Origin: Chryseobacterium sp. c4a
Lineage (GTDB): Bacteria; Bacteroidota; Bacteroidia; Flavobacteriales; Weeksellaceae
Direction: 5' to 3'
DNA: 64,000 nt
Assembly: GCF_009900745.1 (NCBI RefSeq)
Contig: NZ_WXVU01000005.1
Coordinates: 1-64,000 of the forward strand
The first letter of the stretch is position 1; each line of letters starts with the position of its first letter. The translations under genes were made by a program, and so were the position numbers. Below, one piece after another: positions 27,759-37,499 of the stretch. The notes under the pieces were generated by a model. That model was not told where the DNA came from and made no database searches. It worked only from the letters and a program-made list of their open reading frames with translations.

Positions 27759-28197
27759 GGTTCCGGTTATTTGAGTTTAGTTTTTGATATGTAGTTTTAA
27801 TAAATTATCATCATATTTCATTGTTTTGTGATAAACTGAATCATTAAGATATCAAGAATTGGATGCACAAACTTATTTTAAATTTCCTTTTTACGATTAC
27901 GTATAAATACTGCATTTTATAAAAATGTTTTCATGAACCGGAGTATGGGTGATGGATATTTTATAAAAATTTGGCGGTTATAGGTTGTCGCCAAAATTTT
28001 AAATAATACAATGTTTTATTATCAAATTCATAAACCTAAATTGAGTGTTATGTTCAGAATATTGTCTTGAGAAAGCATGAGTCTATATCTGGTTTGAATA
28101 CTATTGAGGATTTAGTTTGTATCTTTCCTGATGTAAGGAAAAGGATAATGTTTAATTGAACCGGATGGGATTCACATAAACATAAAAGCTAAAAAGA
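27759..28197. other. Divergent intergenic region
   Basis: 439 bases of AT-rich spacer between the C1q-like gene and an AraC regulator. I see no convincing TAnnTTTG box with good spacing and no gene. Confidence 0.4.
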
Positions 28198-29022
28198 ATG
28201 ACAATAAAAATCTATAAACCTGAAAATCCCATATTAAAAAAGTATATTGAATGCTTTTATATCCTCGAACAGACCGCTGAAGAGTCCTCTGCGACTTATT
28301 TTACCTTTCCAAGCATTTATACAATCGTCACAATTAGTGAAAATACAGAAACTCTTATCATCCAAGATAAAATGACGATAAGATACTGTAAGACCAATCC
28401 CATTGAAACTAATCTGGTATGTAATTTTAATGAACCGGTATTGATTAGTTATGAAGGTGTAATCAATGAAATTACTACTTATTTTAAACCATTAGGGATC
28501 AATTCTTTTATACCCCATAATTTAAGAGATTACTCAGAAGGAAGTTTTCCTGATTTTAATCCCTATGAGGATTATAAAGAAACCATGGCATCTATTCTTT
28601 CCATGAAAGATCCGAACGAAAAAATCCGGGCAATAGAATTATATTGGCTTTCAAAACTACGTCCATTTGAGAATGTTTTGTTAGCGGAAGTACTAAACGA
28701 AATGCTTCATACTGATAATGTCAATCAATCGATGACCCATTTATCTTATACAACAGGTAGGTCACGAACAACCATAAACAAGCATTTTGATCAACATATT
28801 TGTAAAACACCCTCTCAGCTCAAAAAAATCATCAGATTTAGGGCAGCTATTCAAAGTCAGCTTGACGACAAAAATAGAGTAGGATTGTCTTATGGTTTAG
28901 ATTATTTTGACCAGTCACACATGATCAGGGATTTTAAAAAATTAACAGGTTTTACGCCAAAAGTTTTTTTCTCAAAAATAACAACCCTTGAGAAAGATCT
29001 CATAAAATGGATGTTTATTTAG
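28198..29022 (+). CDS. AraC-family transcriptional regulator
   Basis: 274 residues. Residues 1-150 resemble a sensing domain of the DUF6597 type (MTIKIYKPENPILKKYIECFY). The C-terminal 100 residues form the double helix-turn-helix (TTGRSRTTINKHFDQHI, then YGLDYFDQSHMIRDFKKLTGFTPKVFF), matching the AraC signature. It probably controls the class C beta-lactamase-like gene 74 bases downstream; that is inferred from adjacency. Confidence 0.9.
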   Translation: MTIKIYKPENPILKKYIECFYILEQTAEESSATYFTFPSIYTIVTISENTETLIIQDKMTIRYCKTNPIETNLVCNFNEPVLISYEGVINEITTYFKPLGINSFIPHNLRDYSEGSFPDFNPYEDYKETMASILSMKDPNEKIRAIELYWLSKLRPFENVLLAEVLNEMLHTDNVNQSMTHLSYTTGRSRTTINKHFDQHICKTPSQLKKIIRFRAAIQSQLDDKNRVGLSYGLDYFDQSHMIRDFKKLTGFTPKVFFSKITTLEKDLIKWMFI

Positions 29023-29096
29023 AAGGTTTACAAAAATACAATGATAGGTATTGATTAAGTTGTAACATTACAGCCTAATAAATCATTACATAATTT

Positions 29097-30392
29097 ATGA
29101 AGCTAATCCTACTCATACTGGTATTCCCAATTCTTATCTTTGGGCAGAAAGATATATCAGCTAATCTTGCAAAATATATGCAGGCTCAGGTGGATGTCAA
29201 TAATTTTAGTGGGGCAGTCCTTGTGAAGAAAGACGGCCACGTTTTACTACAAAAAGCGTATGGTTTGGCAGATTACGAATGGAATATTAAAAACACCATT
29301 GATACTAAATTTCAGCTGGCTTCGGTAACGAAGCAATTTACCGCCACAGCTATACTTCTTCTGGTTGAAAAAGGGAAACTATCCCTTGATGATAAGCTGA
29401 GTACATTTTTTCCTGATTACCCCAAAGCCGATAGTGTTACAATTCATATGTTGTTATCCCATACTTCAGGGCTTGCTATGGGTTTTAAAGATATCGCTTT
29501 AAGTTCTATGAATAAAGATTCTGCTTATGCCGAAATTAAGAAAATGCCTTATGAGTTTTCTCCCGGAATGAAAAGCAGCTACAGTAATATTGGCTATTAT
29601 TTACTGGCTAAGATTATTGAAAAAGTGTCAGGTGAGAAATACGCTGTTTTTTTAAAGAAGAATATATTTGAAAAGGCAGGGATGAATAACACCGGAGTCA
29701 GTAATAATGAATCGATTGTTGAAAAAAAGGCAAGGGTTTACTGCCATTCAGAAAACGGACTTATGCTCAATCCTTACATCAATTGGGAAATTAATGTAGG
29801 TCATGATGGTGTTTATTCTACTGTTGAAGATCTTGGCTTATGGGATAAAGCTTTATATGGAACTGATATTCTCTCCACACAGATGAAAAAACTGATGTTT
29901 ACGCCTTATGGCACTGAAAATTGGGGATATGGCTTTATCATCAATCCGTTTTATAATCAAGGACATCAATTAATTGCTCATGATGGTGGTTTTTTTGGTA
30001 CCATAACTTCTTTTAACCGATTTACAGATGATAAGCTCTTTGTAACTGTACTTTCTAATAACGAATCATTTTCCCATATCATAAGTTACGGACTTTCCGC
30101 CATCGTATTGGGAAAAGAGGTTGAACTTCCTTACAAACACCATCAAATTGTAATTGATACAAGTTTATACGATAAATATATCGGTCAGTATGATAAAATG
30201 ACCATATTGAAAATGGACGGTAAACTTTATTTTAACAATACAGAGATGGAACTTATCCCAGAGTCTAAGACCAAATTTTTTAGAGCAGATAATAATGATC
30301 GAACAGTGGAATTTATTCCGGATAGTAAAGGTCTTTACAATTCTATAATTCTGACAAAAGGCGGAGTAAAAGAAGTTATAAAAAGGAATTAA
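29097..30392 (+). CDS. Serine hydrolase, class C beta-lactamase-like
   Basis: 431 residues with a signal peptide (PILIFG, residue 16). Motifs: SVTKQFTATA (catalytic Ser-x-x-Lys), YSNIGYYLLA (Tyr-x-Asn) and HDGGFFGT. A C-terminal beta domain of about 80 residues is probably a lipocalin-like extension. It follows an AraC regulator. Substrate cannot be predicted from the sequence; the same superfamily includes D-aminopeptidases and esterases. Confidence 0.87.
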   Translation: MKLILLILVFPILIFGQKDISANLAKYMQAQVDVNNFSGAVLVKKDGHVLLQKAYGLADYEWNIKNTIDTKFQLASVTKQFTATAILLLVEKGKLSLDDKLSTFFPDYPKADSVTIHMLLSHTSGLAMGFKDIALSSMNKDSAYAEIKKMPYEFSPGMKSSYSNIGYYLLAKIIEKVSGEKYAVFLKKNIFEKAGMNNTGVSNNESIVEKKARVYCHSENGLMLNPYINWEINVGHDGVYSTVEDLGLWDKALYGTDILSTQMKKLMFTPYGTENWGYGFIINPFYNQGHQLIAHDGGFFGTITSFNRFTDDKLFVTVLSNNESFSHIISYGLSAIVLGKEVELPYKHHQIVIDTSLYDKYIGQYDKMTILKMDGKLYFNNTEMELIPESKTKFFRADNNDRTVEFIPDSKGLYNSIILTKGGVKEVIKRN

Positions 30393-30483
30393 TAAGCAGA
30401 ATGGTCTTTAGGTTTTCTAAAATTATTAGATTATAGAGCTTTTAGAAGTCTTAATTGTCTGATTTTGATATTAATTAATTTGC

Positions 30484-30513
30484 TTGAGTACCTATTTTAA
30501 AAGTGTATATTTG
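30484..30513 (+). promoter_or_regulatory. Bacteroidetes-type promoter of the DUF4287 gene
   Basis: TTG (30484-30486), 19 bases, TATATTTG (30506-30513), matching the consensus, 25 bases before the ATG. Confidence 0.8.
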
Positions 30514-30537
30514 AAATTAACCAAAAAATAAAATAGT

Positions 30538-30756
30538 ATGTCATTTCAAACTTACATTAAAAATATTGAAGAGAAAACCGGAAAATCCCGTTCTGATTTT
30601 GAGAATTTAGCTGTTGAAAAAGGATTTACAGAAGAAGGTAAAATTAAAAAGGGAATAAAAGCAACAGAAATAATCAATTGGTTAAAGGAAGACTTTGAAT
30701 TGGGGCATGGCCATGCTACAGCAATGTATGCTTATATTAATGGAAAGCGTGAGTAA
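30538..30756 (+). CDS. DUF4287-domain protein
   Basis: 72 residues. The whole protein matches DUF4287 (SFQTYIKNIEEKTGKSRSDF, then KATEIINWLKEDFELGHGHAT), a short helical domain often found alone or fused to DUF5655. The HGHA end is characteristic. Function unknown. It stands alone with its own promoter. Confidence 0.9.
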   Translation: MSFQTYIKNIEEKTGKSRSDFENLAVEKGFTEEGKIKKGIKATEIINWLKEDFELGHGHATAMYAYINGKRE

Positions 30757-30888
30757 AGAATAATCTTGTTAAGAATTTTAGATTTAATAAAAGGAGCATA
30801 ATAAAGTTAAATGCAATAATTATATTTCTCTGTAAAGTGAGTGTTTTTATTTATATTTAACTCCTTGAAATACTAAAAAACCAAAACC

Positions 30889-31983
30889 ATGCGAATTATA
30901 AAAAAAGAAATCATTCTCTTGCTTTCTTTCATTGTATATGTCTCAACAAATGCTCAAACAAAAACTTCCGCAGATTCTATTACACAACGGAATTTGTTCC
31001 GGAATTTGAAACCAGAATTTGAAAAATACGAAAAACAACATGGAAATTATATTCAGACCAATAATGTAAGGATGCATTATCTGGAGTGGGGGAATAAGAA
31101 TAATCCAACCCTTGTCTGGATTCCCGGAACGTATAGCAATGGGTATGAGCTATACGAAATAATAGACCAATTGGTGAAAATGAATTTGCATGTCATTGCC
31201 ATTGATTACTACGGACATGGTTTTACTCCCATTTCTCCAAAAAATCTCTCTATTTATCACGTTGCAGATGATATCAAATTTCTTTTAGATACAATGAAGA
31301 TCAAAAAGGCAATTATCGGAGGCTGGTCGAGAGGAGGTACTATAAGCTCTGCATTTTATGATACTTATCCGGACATGGTTCAGGCTCTTATTTTAGAAGA
31401 CGGAGGCTCTGTAGCCTGGGATTTCCAGACAAAAGCAAATGACATTGATAAAGATATTGCAGAAACAAAACAATATTATACCAACAAAAAGGCAATGGTT
31501 TTTGATAATGAGTTCGATGCTTACTGGTTTATGTATAACAATTGGGGGATAAAAGGGAAAGAGAATGAAAAACTGAAAAAAGAAATTTTTACTTCTTATG
31601 CCCGAATCAAGAAAAATGCCAACGGGAAATATGAAATAAATCCCGGAGCAGAAGAACTTACCGGAGAAAATTCGGCAGAAGAAAATATTGCAATTATTTA
31701 TACTCCTTTTACTTCCAAAACGGCTTTCGGAGCTTCAACTCACCAGTTAAATCCTTCAATTATCTATCGAAATCTGAGTAAACCTATGCTCATTTTCGAT
31801 CCTGTTAGTAAAAATGACTGGTTCGATTTTAAAGAAGAAAATATTAAGCTTACACAGGAACACCAGCCTTTTATTGTTCATAAAGTGTATGAAAATACCT
31901 GGCATGGCGTAAAAGACGAACGTCCAAATGAAGTTGCTAACGATATTAAAACCTTCTTGCTCAATAATAAGCTGATCAAATGA
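30889..31983 (+). CDS. Secreted alpha/beta hydrolase
   Basis: 364 residues with a signal peptide (STNAQ, residue 22). The alpha/beta hydrolase core shows VHYLEWG-type opening, an IDYYGHGFTP oxyanion region, the nucleophile elbow GGWSRGGTISS near residue 147 and a late NTWHGV with the catalytic His. The S41 protease gene starts before its stop and the two overlap if the upstream start is used, so they are one operon. Substrate unknown. Confidence 0.85.
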   Translation: MRIIKKEIILLLSFIVYVSTNAQTKTSADSITQRNLFRNLKPEFEKYEKQHGNYIQTNNVRMHYLEWGNKNNPTLVWIPGTYSNGYELYEIIDQLVKMNLHVIAIDYYGHGFTPISPKNLSIYHVADDIKFLLDTMKIKKAIIGGWSRGGTISSAFYDTYPDMVQALILEDGGSVAWDFQTKANDIDKDIAETKQYYTNKKAMVFDNEFDAYWFMYNNWGIKGKENEKLKKEIFTSYARIKKNANGKYEINPGAEELTGENSAEENIAIIYTPFTSKTAFGASTHQLNPSIIYRNLSKPMLIFDPVSKNDWFDFKEENIKLTQEHQPFIVHKVYENTWHGVKDERPNEVANDIKTFLLNNKLIK

Positions 31984-32039
31984 AATTTCCCATCAATATA
32001 CTGATCATTCATGGTTGTAGAGTAAAGAAAATAGGTAAG

Positions 32040-33476
32040 ATGAATGTAAAGATATTATTACCAATTTTGCTTTTCACAATCAATTTTGCTTTTGGGCAAA
32101 ATACAGCATTACAAAAGACAATGTTGCTTAGCAAATCACTGAAAAAAGACAGTATTGTTGCTGAGTTTACAGAACTCTATCATTTAGCAAATACCATTCA
32201 TCCCGGACAATTTATGTTTTGTTCAAAAAGTGAATTTGATCAAACGTATTCCTCTTTAAAAAACTCTATAAAAACAGATCTTTCACCTGTTCAATATTAT
32301 AAATTAACGGCCACCTTAATGGCCAAGATTAAAGACGGACATACAGCAGTTGATAGAGGACAGATTATAGGTTTACTCAATGATAGGTTAGTTTTTCCTT
32401 TCAGCATCTATAAAATAAAGGATAACTATTATCTGGATCAATCATCTCAGGAGAATAAGGAATACGCCGGATTGAGAATTTTAAAAATAAATGGAAAAAA
32501 TATCCATTCTGTGGTAAATGAGATAAAACAATATATTCATCTTGAAGGCAGAAATGAAACAGGATTAAATGCAAGATTCAGTAATTTCCCCTTTTATTAT
32601 TTTATATATGATCAAACAGAAAAATTTGAAATTGAATATGTAAATCATAATAAACGGAAACAGAAAAGTCTCTTTAAGGGAATGCCCTTTAAAACCTACA
32701 CCAGTATTATTTCAAAAAAGACAGAACCCTTAACAACAGAGTTCAAAACAAAAGACTTAGCTGTTTTAAAATTTCGTTCATTTGAAAATGGATATAATGT
32801 AACGGACAGAAAAGTTGCCGAGAAACAATTAGACCGCTTTTTTGCACAACTTGACAGTTTAAAAACTGAAAATTTAATTATCGATTTACGAGATAATGGC
32901 GGTGGTTCTGCAGATATTGCCAACTATTTATTTTCCTATTTAGCCAGTACTCCTTATTACTATTTGGATTATGTAGGAGCAAAATATAAAAGTGTAAAAG
33001 ATTGGAAACATTATACCCAATACCCCGACAATATCGAAGAAATAAACCTGAATGAGACAAAACTCAAAAACGGGTTACATTGCACCATGGAAACTGACGG
33101 TACAGATGATTGGTGGTTTGAAATCCAACAAAACAAACCCAATTTTTACAAAGGGAAGATCAGTGTTTTAATCAATGGCGGATGTTTTTCAACTACCGGG
33201 CATCTATTAGCATTGATGAAGGAATATAAAATTGGGAAATTTTACGGAGAATATTCACAAGGAAGTAATTACAGCAATGCGGGCGGCCAGGCTTTTATTT
33301 TGCCTTATTCCAAAACGTTGGTTTGGATTCCTACTTTTCAATACAGGATGAGAACACCTCACTTCATCAATGATCCAAAAGGAATTAAACCGGACGTTGA
33401 AATACAGATACAGCCTAATGATCTAAGAACAGGATTTGACAGACCAATGGATTTTGTGATGAAGCAATATCAGTGA
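32040..33476 (+). CDS. S41-family peptidase
   Basis: I place the start at ATG 32040 (478 residues), which gives a signal peptide MNVKILLPILLFTINFAFG; an in-frame ATG at 31980 would add 20 residues before it. The tail-specific protease core has LIIDLRDNGGGSADIANYLF and a later INGGCFSTTGHLLALMKE with the nucleophilic Ser. A PDZ-like region precedes it (YAGLRILKINGKNIHS). It is exported, and likely degrades periplasmic or surface peptides. Operon with the alpha/beta hydrolase. Confidence 0.85.
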   Translation: MNVKILLPILLFTINFAFGQNTALQKTMLLSKSLKKDSIVAEFTELYHLANTIHPGQFMFCSKSEFDQTYSSLKNSIKTDLSPVQYYKLTATLMAKIKDGHTAVDRGQIIGLLNDRLVFPFSIYKIKDNYYLDQSSQENKEYAGLRILKINGKNIHSVVNEIKQYIHLEGRNETGLNARFSNFPFYYFIYDQTEKFEIEYVNHNKRKQKSLFKGMPFKTYTSIISKKTEPLTTEFKTKDLAVLKFRSFENGYNVTDRKVAEKQLDRFFAQLDSLKTENLIIDLRDNGGGSADIANYLFSYLASTPYYYLDYVGAKYKSVKDWKHYTQYPDNIEEINLNETKLKNGLHCTMETDGTDDWWFEIQQNKPNFYKGKISVLINGGCFSTTGHLLALMKEYKIGKFYGEYSQGSNYSNAGGQAFILPYSKTLVWIPTFQYRMRTPHFINDPKGIKPDVEIQIQPNDLRTGFDRPMDFVMKQYQ

Positions 33477-33761
33477 TTGGTGAACTCAGCTGTTTTTTAT
33501 ATCCTTCAATAGGTCATGCTTGAAATTATTTTTTGGTGAAAAATAAAATCTTTATGTCAGAAAAAATCATCCGCACATTACCTTTTTAATCACTAAAATC
33601 CTTAAATCTAGGTACTTCCTCATTCGTATTTTATTTGTAAGTTAGTGCCGCAAAAAATAGTACAGTAAAATATACCGAACGATTTAATGAAAAAGGATTC
33701 GTGTTGTTTGATCTCCCACTATTTTTAAAAAATTATATACCAAAAACCTAAAATTATTACA

Positions 33762-34769
33762 ATGAAGAAGACGCTGATTATTCTATCAATAGGCACTTTA
33801 CTTGTTGCCTGTAACAAAAAAGCTGAACAAAAAACAGATACTGCGAAGGATACTATCGCCATAGGAAATACCACTGATGCAGAAAAATCTTCGGGAGGAA
33901 CCAATAGTTTTGATATCAACTCTATACCGGTTTCCACAGCTGAGGTGGGTGAAATTCCTTTTTTCAGTTTTCCCAAAGGACTGGAATCCCAGAACAAACC
34001 GATACAAAGAAGTTATGACATGCTGTTTTTTCCACTTAAAGGCGTAATGACCCCAATAGAAGGAAAAGTATGGAAAACGTATATCGTCAATGAGAAAAGC
34101 AATACAGAAGAATGGTCATTGCCGTATTTTTTGAAAAGCTATGATGATGCGATTACAAAAGTGGGCGGCGTAAAAATATTTGATGGTAAAGTTTCTCAAC
34201 AGGAGCTTGACAGAATAAAAGATGATGCCAAATACTTTGGCGAGGAAGGTTCTATAGACTATTGGAACGAACCTGTAAAAGTGTATGTCATCAGAAGAAC
34301 CAATGGTGATGATATTTATATTCAGCTTTATGGAAATACTTCTACAGGAGGAATACAAATTCTACAGAAAGCACCATTTAAACAAACAATTTCGATCCTA
34401 AAATCTGATGAAATTAAAAAAGAATTAGATGCAAAAGGCAAGGCAGTATTGCATATTAATTTTGATACCGACAAAGCGAGCTTACAATCCGATGGCAAAA
34501 CAGCCGTAGATGAAATCACAAAAGTTCTGAAAAACGATAGCAATTTGAAACTTGCCATTAACGGCTATACAGATAACAGTGGAAATGATGCCCACAATCT
34601 CCAACTCTCAAAAGACCGTGCTACTGCCGTATTGAACGCTATCGCTGCTTCAGGTATTGATAAAACAAGACTTTCAGCAGACGGATTCGGAAGCAAAAAT
34701 CCAATGGCGGATAATAATTCTGAAGAAGGGAAGGCTCAAAACCGTAGAGTAGAGCTGGTGAAAAAATAA
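33762..34769 (+). CDS. OmpA-family lipoprotein
   Basis: 335 residues. A lipoprotein signal ends at GTLLVAC (Cys 17). The N-terminal domain is not recognised. The C-terminal 110 residues are an OmpA domain that binds peptidoglycan: HINFDTDKASLQSDGK, INGYTDNSGNDAHNLQLSKDRA and GFGSKNPMADN. It probably links the outer membrane to the cell wall. It is monocistronic with a terminator 45 bases past the stop. Confidence 0.88.
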   Translation: MKKTLIILSIGTLLVACNKKAEQKTDTAKDTIAIGNTTDAEKSSGGTNSFDINSIPVSTAEVGEIPFFSFPKGLESQNKPIQRSYDMLFFPLKGVMTPIEGKVWKTYIVNEKSNTEEWSLPYFLKSYDDAITKVGGVKIFDGKVSQQELDRIKDDAKYFGEEGSIDYWNEPVKVYVIRRTNGDDIYIQLYGNTSTGGIQILQKAPFKQTISILKSDEIKKELDAKGKAVLHINFDTDKASLQSDGKTAVDEITKVLKNDSNLKLAINGYTDNSGNDAHNLQLSKDRATAVLNAIAASGIDKTRLSADGFGSKNPMADNNSEEGKAQNRRVELVKK

Positions 34770-34813
34770 GATAATGCCTATAAGAATATAGAATTAGATA
34801 TTGTTTTGCAAAA

Positions 34814-34837
34814 AAATCCCAACGAAAGTTGGGATTT
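34814..34837. terminator. Terminator, shared hairpin of the small-gene island
   Basis: AAATCCCAAC-GAAA-GTTGGGATTT with T-run after it. It lies between the convergent OmpA gene and the DUF3606 gene. A nearly identical hairpin is at 60014-60035. Confidence 0.85.
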
Positions 34838-34870
34838 TTTAAGCAAAAATTTTTTTATTGAAAACTTGAA

Positions 34871-35047
34871 TTATTTTCCAAGGTACTTTTGAACTGCGGC
34901 AGCAGAAACTCCAACAGCTTTAACTGCATTTTTCAATTGTTCTTTGGTAACACCAAATTTTTTTGACCAATATTCTAGTTCCCAACTCTCGTTCACATTC
35001 ACTTTTGTTGCATCTTGTGGTCTTTTTTTACTTAAATCATCGCTCAT
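34871..35047 (-). CDS. DUF3606 protein
   Basis: 58 residues from ATG 35047; a longer frame to 35077 would run into the transcript start region. The sequence matches DUF3606: MSDDLSKKRPQDATKVNVNE, then EYWSKKFGVTKEQLKNAVKAVG. Function unknown; these small proteins are frequent in Bacteroidetes and Proteobacteria. The promoter carries a palindrome-N21-TACCTTTG arrangement shared with two genes near 60.2 and 60.8 kb, suggesting control by a common regulator. Confidence 0.85.
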   Translation of the reverse strand: MSDDLSKKRPQDATKVNVNESWELEYWSKKFGVTKEQLKNAVKAVGVSAAAVQKYLGK

Positions 35048-35074
35048 AATAAATAATTTTGGGATTAATAAAAC

Positions 35075-35119
35075 CAAAGGTAAATTGGCTTTAAATCATA
35101 TCCTTACGGATTTCCGTAA
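35075..35119 (-). promoter_or_regulatory. Palindrome-N21-TAnnTTTG promoter, site 1
   Basis: Palindrome TTACGGATTTCCGTAA (35104-35119), 21 bases, then TACCTTTG on the minus strand (35082-35075). The palindrome covers the position of the -33 element and could be an activator or repressor site. The same palindrome and the same 21-base gap recur upstream of the genes at 60183 and 60792. Confidence 0.7.
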
Positions 35120-35140
35120 AAGAAAAAATCCCAACTTTCG

Positions 35141-35444
35141 TCAGGATTTTCTCTTATTTTGATTTTTAAATTCTTTTTGCAGTTGATCGATTTCACTTTC
35201 AATCTTCTTTAATTCCTTTTCATTCAGTTTTGTAAATAAATACAATAGATCAATTTCAAGAAAATTACAGAATACAACAAGACTTTCAATGGTTGGGTTA
35301 GTTTCAGCTCTTTCAATTCTCCCAACATGGTTACTGGAGATATTAAGCTCCAAGCTGAAACTGAGAAAGTCCCCTTTTAAGCCTATATAATTGAATAAGC
35401 TTTCCAATTTGAAATTTTAATTCTTCTATTTCCCATTTATACAT
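35141..35444 (-). pseudogene. XRE-family regulator, frameshifted
   Basis: Read from ATG 35444, the first frame gives IGKLIQLYRLKRGLSQFQLG, the usual start of an XRE helix-turn-helix, and then stops. The rest of the domain, ELNISSNHVGRIERAETNP and a helical tail, continues in another frame to TAG-region end at 35141. One net frame change near 35345-35355 separates the two halves. In intact relatives about one extra residue sits at this point, so a few bases were lost. It could be a sequencing error. The regulator lies next to a divergent pseudogene with a 16-base palindrome between them. Confidence 0.8.
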
Positions 35445-35478
35445 TTAGTAAATGTTGGACTTTCTAAAATTTTTCATC

Positions 35479-35494
35479 AACACATATATGTGTT
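35479..35494. promoter_or_regulatory. Perfect 16-base palindrome, likely operator
   Basis: AACACATATATGTGTT lies between the divergent XRE gene and the decayed 181-residue protein gene, 16 bases before a TACATTTA box on the plus strand. Its position suits binding by the neighbouring XRE regulator. Confidence 0.6.
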
Positions 35495-35522
35495 TTAATT
35501 GTTTTTTTCTTACATTTATAAA

Positions 35523-36060
35523 AAAATAAAAACAGATTTAGTTCCCGATTTCGGGTAAATAAGAAGCACTCCGGCTTGCAGCTGATGGAAAACTTCTTCC
35601 ATTTCAATGAGCTTGATTTTTCCAAAGAAATGCTCAGCAACTTGATGAATTATGCGGTAAAGAGAAATAGTTGGATCCATGAAGATCCGGCGGTGATCTT
35701 CCAGTTTCAGCAGTCGATGAGGTCGTTGATCCGGGCAGGCTATCTCATGATGCTGAAAGAAAGGAAATGGGTTGTTGACACACAACCGGAAAAGATTTCC
35801 CCGTGGGTTCTTGGCCTGCTTTCGGAGAAGGAATACCGGAATCCGCTGTTGGTTTTCAAAAAAGCATTCAGAGCATATACCCTCAAAGAATTTGATTATT
35901 TTATGTCCGGAATCGTCTATTTCTCAATGGGCATCTATGAAAATCTACCGGAAGGAATATCGTGATGCCTTACATTCATACAGTTAAAATGCTGGATGCC
36001 GCACACCTTATTATTCAAAGAAAGAGAGAAAAGAAAATGGCTGACATCAATTCAGGATAA
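35523..36060 (+). pseudogene. Decayed copy of the 181-residue protein at 61257-61802
   Basis: Nucleotide similarity to 61257-61802 is high throughout. Compared with that copy, about 18 bases including the start codon are missing at the N-terminus, one base is missing near 35548 and one near 35953, so the frame breaks twice. An open piece of 129 residues remains (35576-35965, NELDFSKEMLSNLMNYAVKR and on). The upstream TACATTTATAAAAAAATA is kept. No function is known for the intact relative. Confidence 0.85.
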
Positions 36061-36281
36061 GAGGATCGTCTATAAATTATTGATTCAGATGATTAATGTA
36101 TTGATGATGTGTTTTTAAGGAAAGTTAAAGTTCATCAAAGATGGATAAAGCATTTCACTGAATCAATAGCTTTAGCTATGTTCTTAATAATTCTTCAACC
36201 CTTAACAATTATGTAATCAATAAAAATGCCCCTAAAAAGGGCCTAACTTTTTTTGGGGCATTCTATTTTTAGTGCTTTATA
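36061..36281. other. Spacer after the pseudogene
   Basis: No gene seen. It ends with the terminator at 36225-36262. Confidence 0.5.
36225..36262 (-). terminator. Terminator of the secreted-protein gene
   Basis: AATGCCCC-loop-GGGGCATT, with T-run on the minus strand, about 20 bases after the stop at 36282. Confidence 0.8.
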
Positions 36282-37499
36282 TTATTGTGCTTTTACTTGC
36301 TCTATCTTTATGAATAGTTTCGTAAGATTGGGTTGGGCATTACCTGAAGTAGGAGCTCCCGCCATAATGGTTGCTGTATAAGCTGTTTTTGAAGAAGGAC
36401 TACTGTCTATCCAGGTGTATCTTCTATGCTCAGGGCCGCCACTAGCTCCATCTATAATTCCTATATTCCCCCAGTAAGCGGTTCCCATTGGCCCTGTACC
36501 TTGAGGGTACCAGGTATTTGATGAATCATACATACCGCCCCATACTCCTGAGGTAATACCGGATGTTGTTACCGCTGCACCAATATAACCACCATATTCG
36601 GTATTATAATTCCAATATAGATTAACGGTAGTACCTGTGTTATTAAACAATTGTACATTAGGGTTGGCAAGCGTTGTCCCACTTGTGGTATCAAATATTA
36701 CCCTAATTGAATAATTACCATCTGGAGTTGTAAGAGGGAAAGTATAAGCTTGTTTCCCATTAGGATCAGTTGTCAGAGTGGCATATCCCATGACAGCAAC
36801 AGATGAAATGTCAGCACGGCTGGTATTTCCCACTGTAGCAGAACAGTTTTGTGCAGCTGTTAAGAAAGGAACTGTAGTGCTGTTCATAGGAATAGTCATA
36901 TTATTACCCGTGGTAGGAGTTCCGGTCACTGAGAATACCAATTCGCCATCACCAAACTCTAACGTTCCTGGTCTTAGCTGGAAGGTTAATCCGTTCACTG
37001 TAAAAGGAGCACCTGAATTATACGACCCTCCGTTCCCTTGGTTATAGGTAACTCTCAGGTTTCCATTGAAAGGAGTACCGGCAGTATACGTAGAAGGATT
37101 TAAGTACGCTGTAGTACATTGTAATGCAGAAATCACTGGTGCGATGGCATTTGTGGCTTGGGTAAGTCTCTGCCATACTGATCCGTCAAAATAGTAATAG
37201 CCTATAGCATTAACAAGGATGCGTTGTCCTGTAGCGTTTCCACCGGTGACATCCGTAATATAAATTAATGCTCCTACCTGATTGCTGCCATAGGTGCCTG
37301 TATTGGCTGTAAGCTCAGCTCTTGTAAGTCTGGGAGCCTGTAATCCGTATGTTTGGGTGTTGTCGGTAATCAGCCCCGAAGTATCTCTTTTAGCAGAGAC
37401 ATCCATTGTTGTTTTGGGTACACTGGTGTTAAGACCTACTTGGGCAAATGAGAATCCAGCGATAAAAAGCGCACTGAATTGCGTAAATTTTGTTTTCAT
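36282..37499 (-). CDS. Secreted protein with C-terminal Ig-like/adhesion-type domain
   Basis: 405 residues with a signal peptide (AGFSFAQ, residue 20). The start VGLNTSVPKTTMDVSAKRD resembles the C1q-like gene at 26361, and the region TGTYGSNQVGALIYITDVTG is almost shared with it. The central part has a repeated Ser/Thr/Gly-rich beta pattern; the rest is not recognised. Upstream, its first 30 codons are repeated twice more in tandem with a 100-base period, each ending in an early stop. A TATATTTG box lies before the first repeat. Confidence 0.78.
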   Translation of the reverse strand: MKTKFTQFSALFIAGFSFAQVGLNTSVPKTTMDVSAKRDTSGLITDNTQTYGLQAPRLTRAELTANTGTYGSNQVGALIYITDVTGGNATGQRILVNAIGYYYFDGSVWQRLTQATNAIAPVISALQCTTAYLNPSTYTAGTPFNGNLRVTYNQGNGGSYNSGAPFTVNGLTFQLRPGTLEFGDGELVFSVTGTPTTGNNMTIPMNSTTVPFLTAAQNCSATVGNTSRADISSVAVMGYATLTTDPNGKQAYTFPLTTPDGNYSIRVIFDTTSGTTLANPNVQLFNNTGTTVNLYWNYNTEYGGYIGAAVTTSGITSGVWGGMYDSSNTWYPQGTGPMGTAYWGNIGIIDGASGGPEHRRYTWIDSSPSSKTAYTATIMAGAPTSGNAQPNLTKLFIKIEQVKAQ

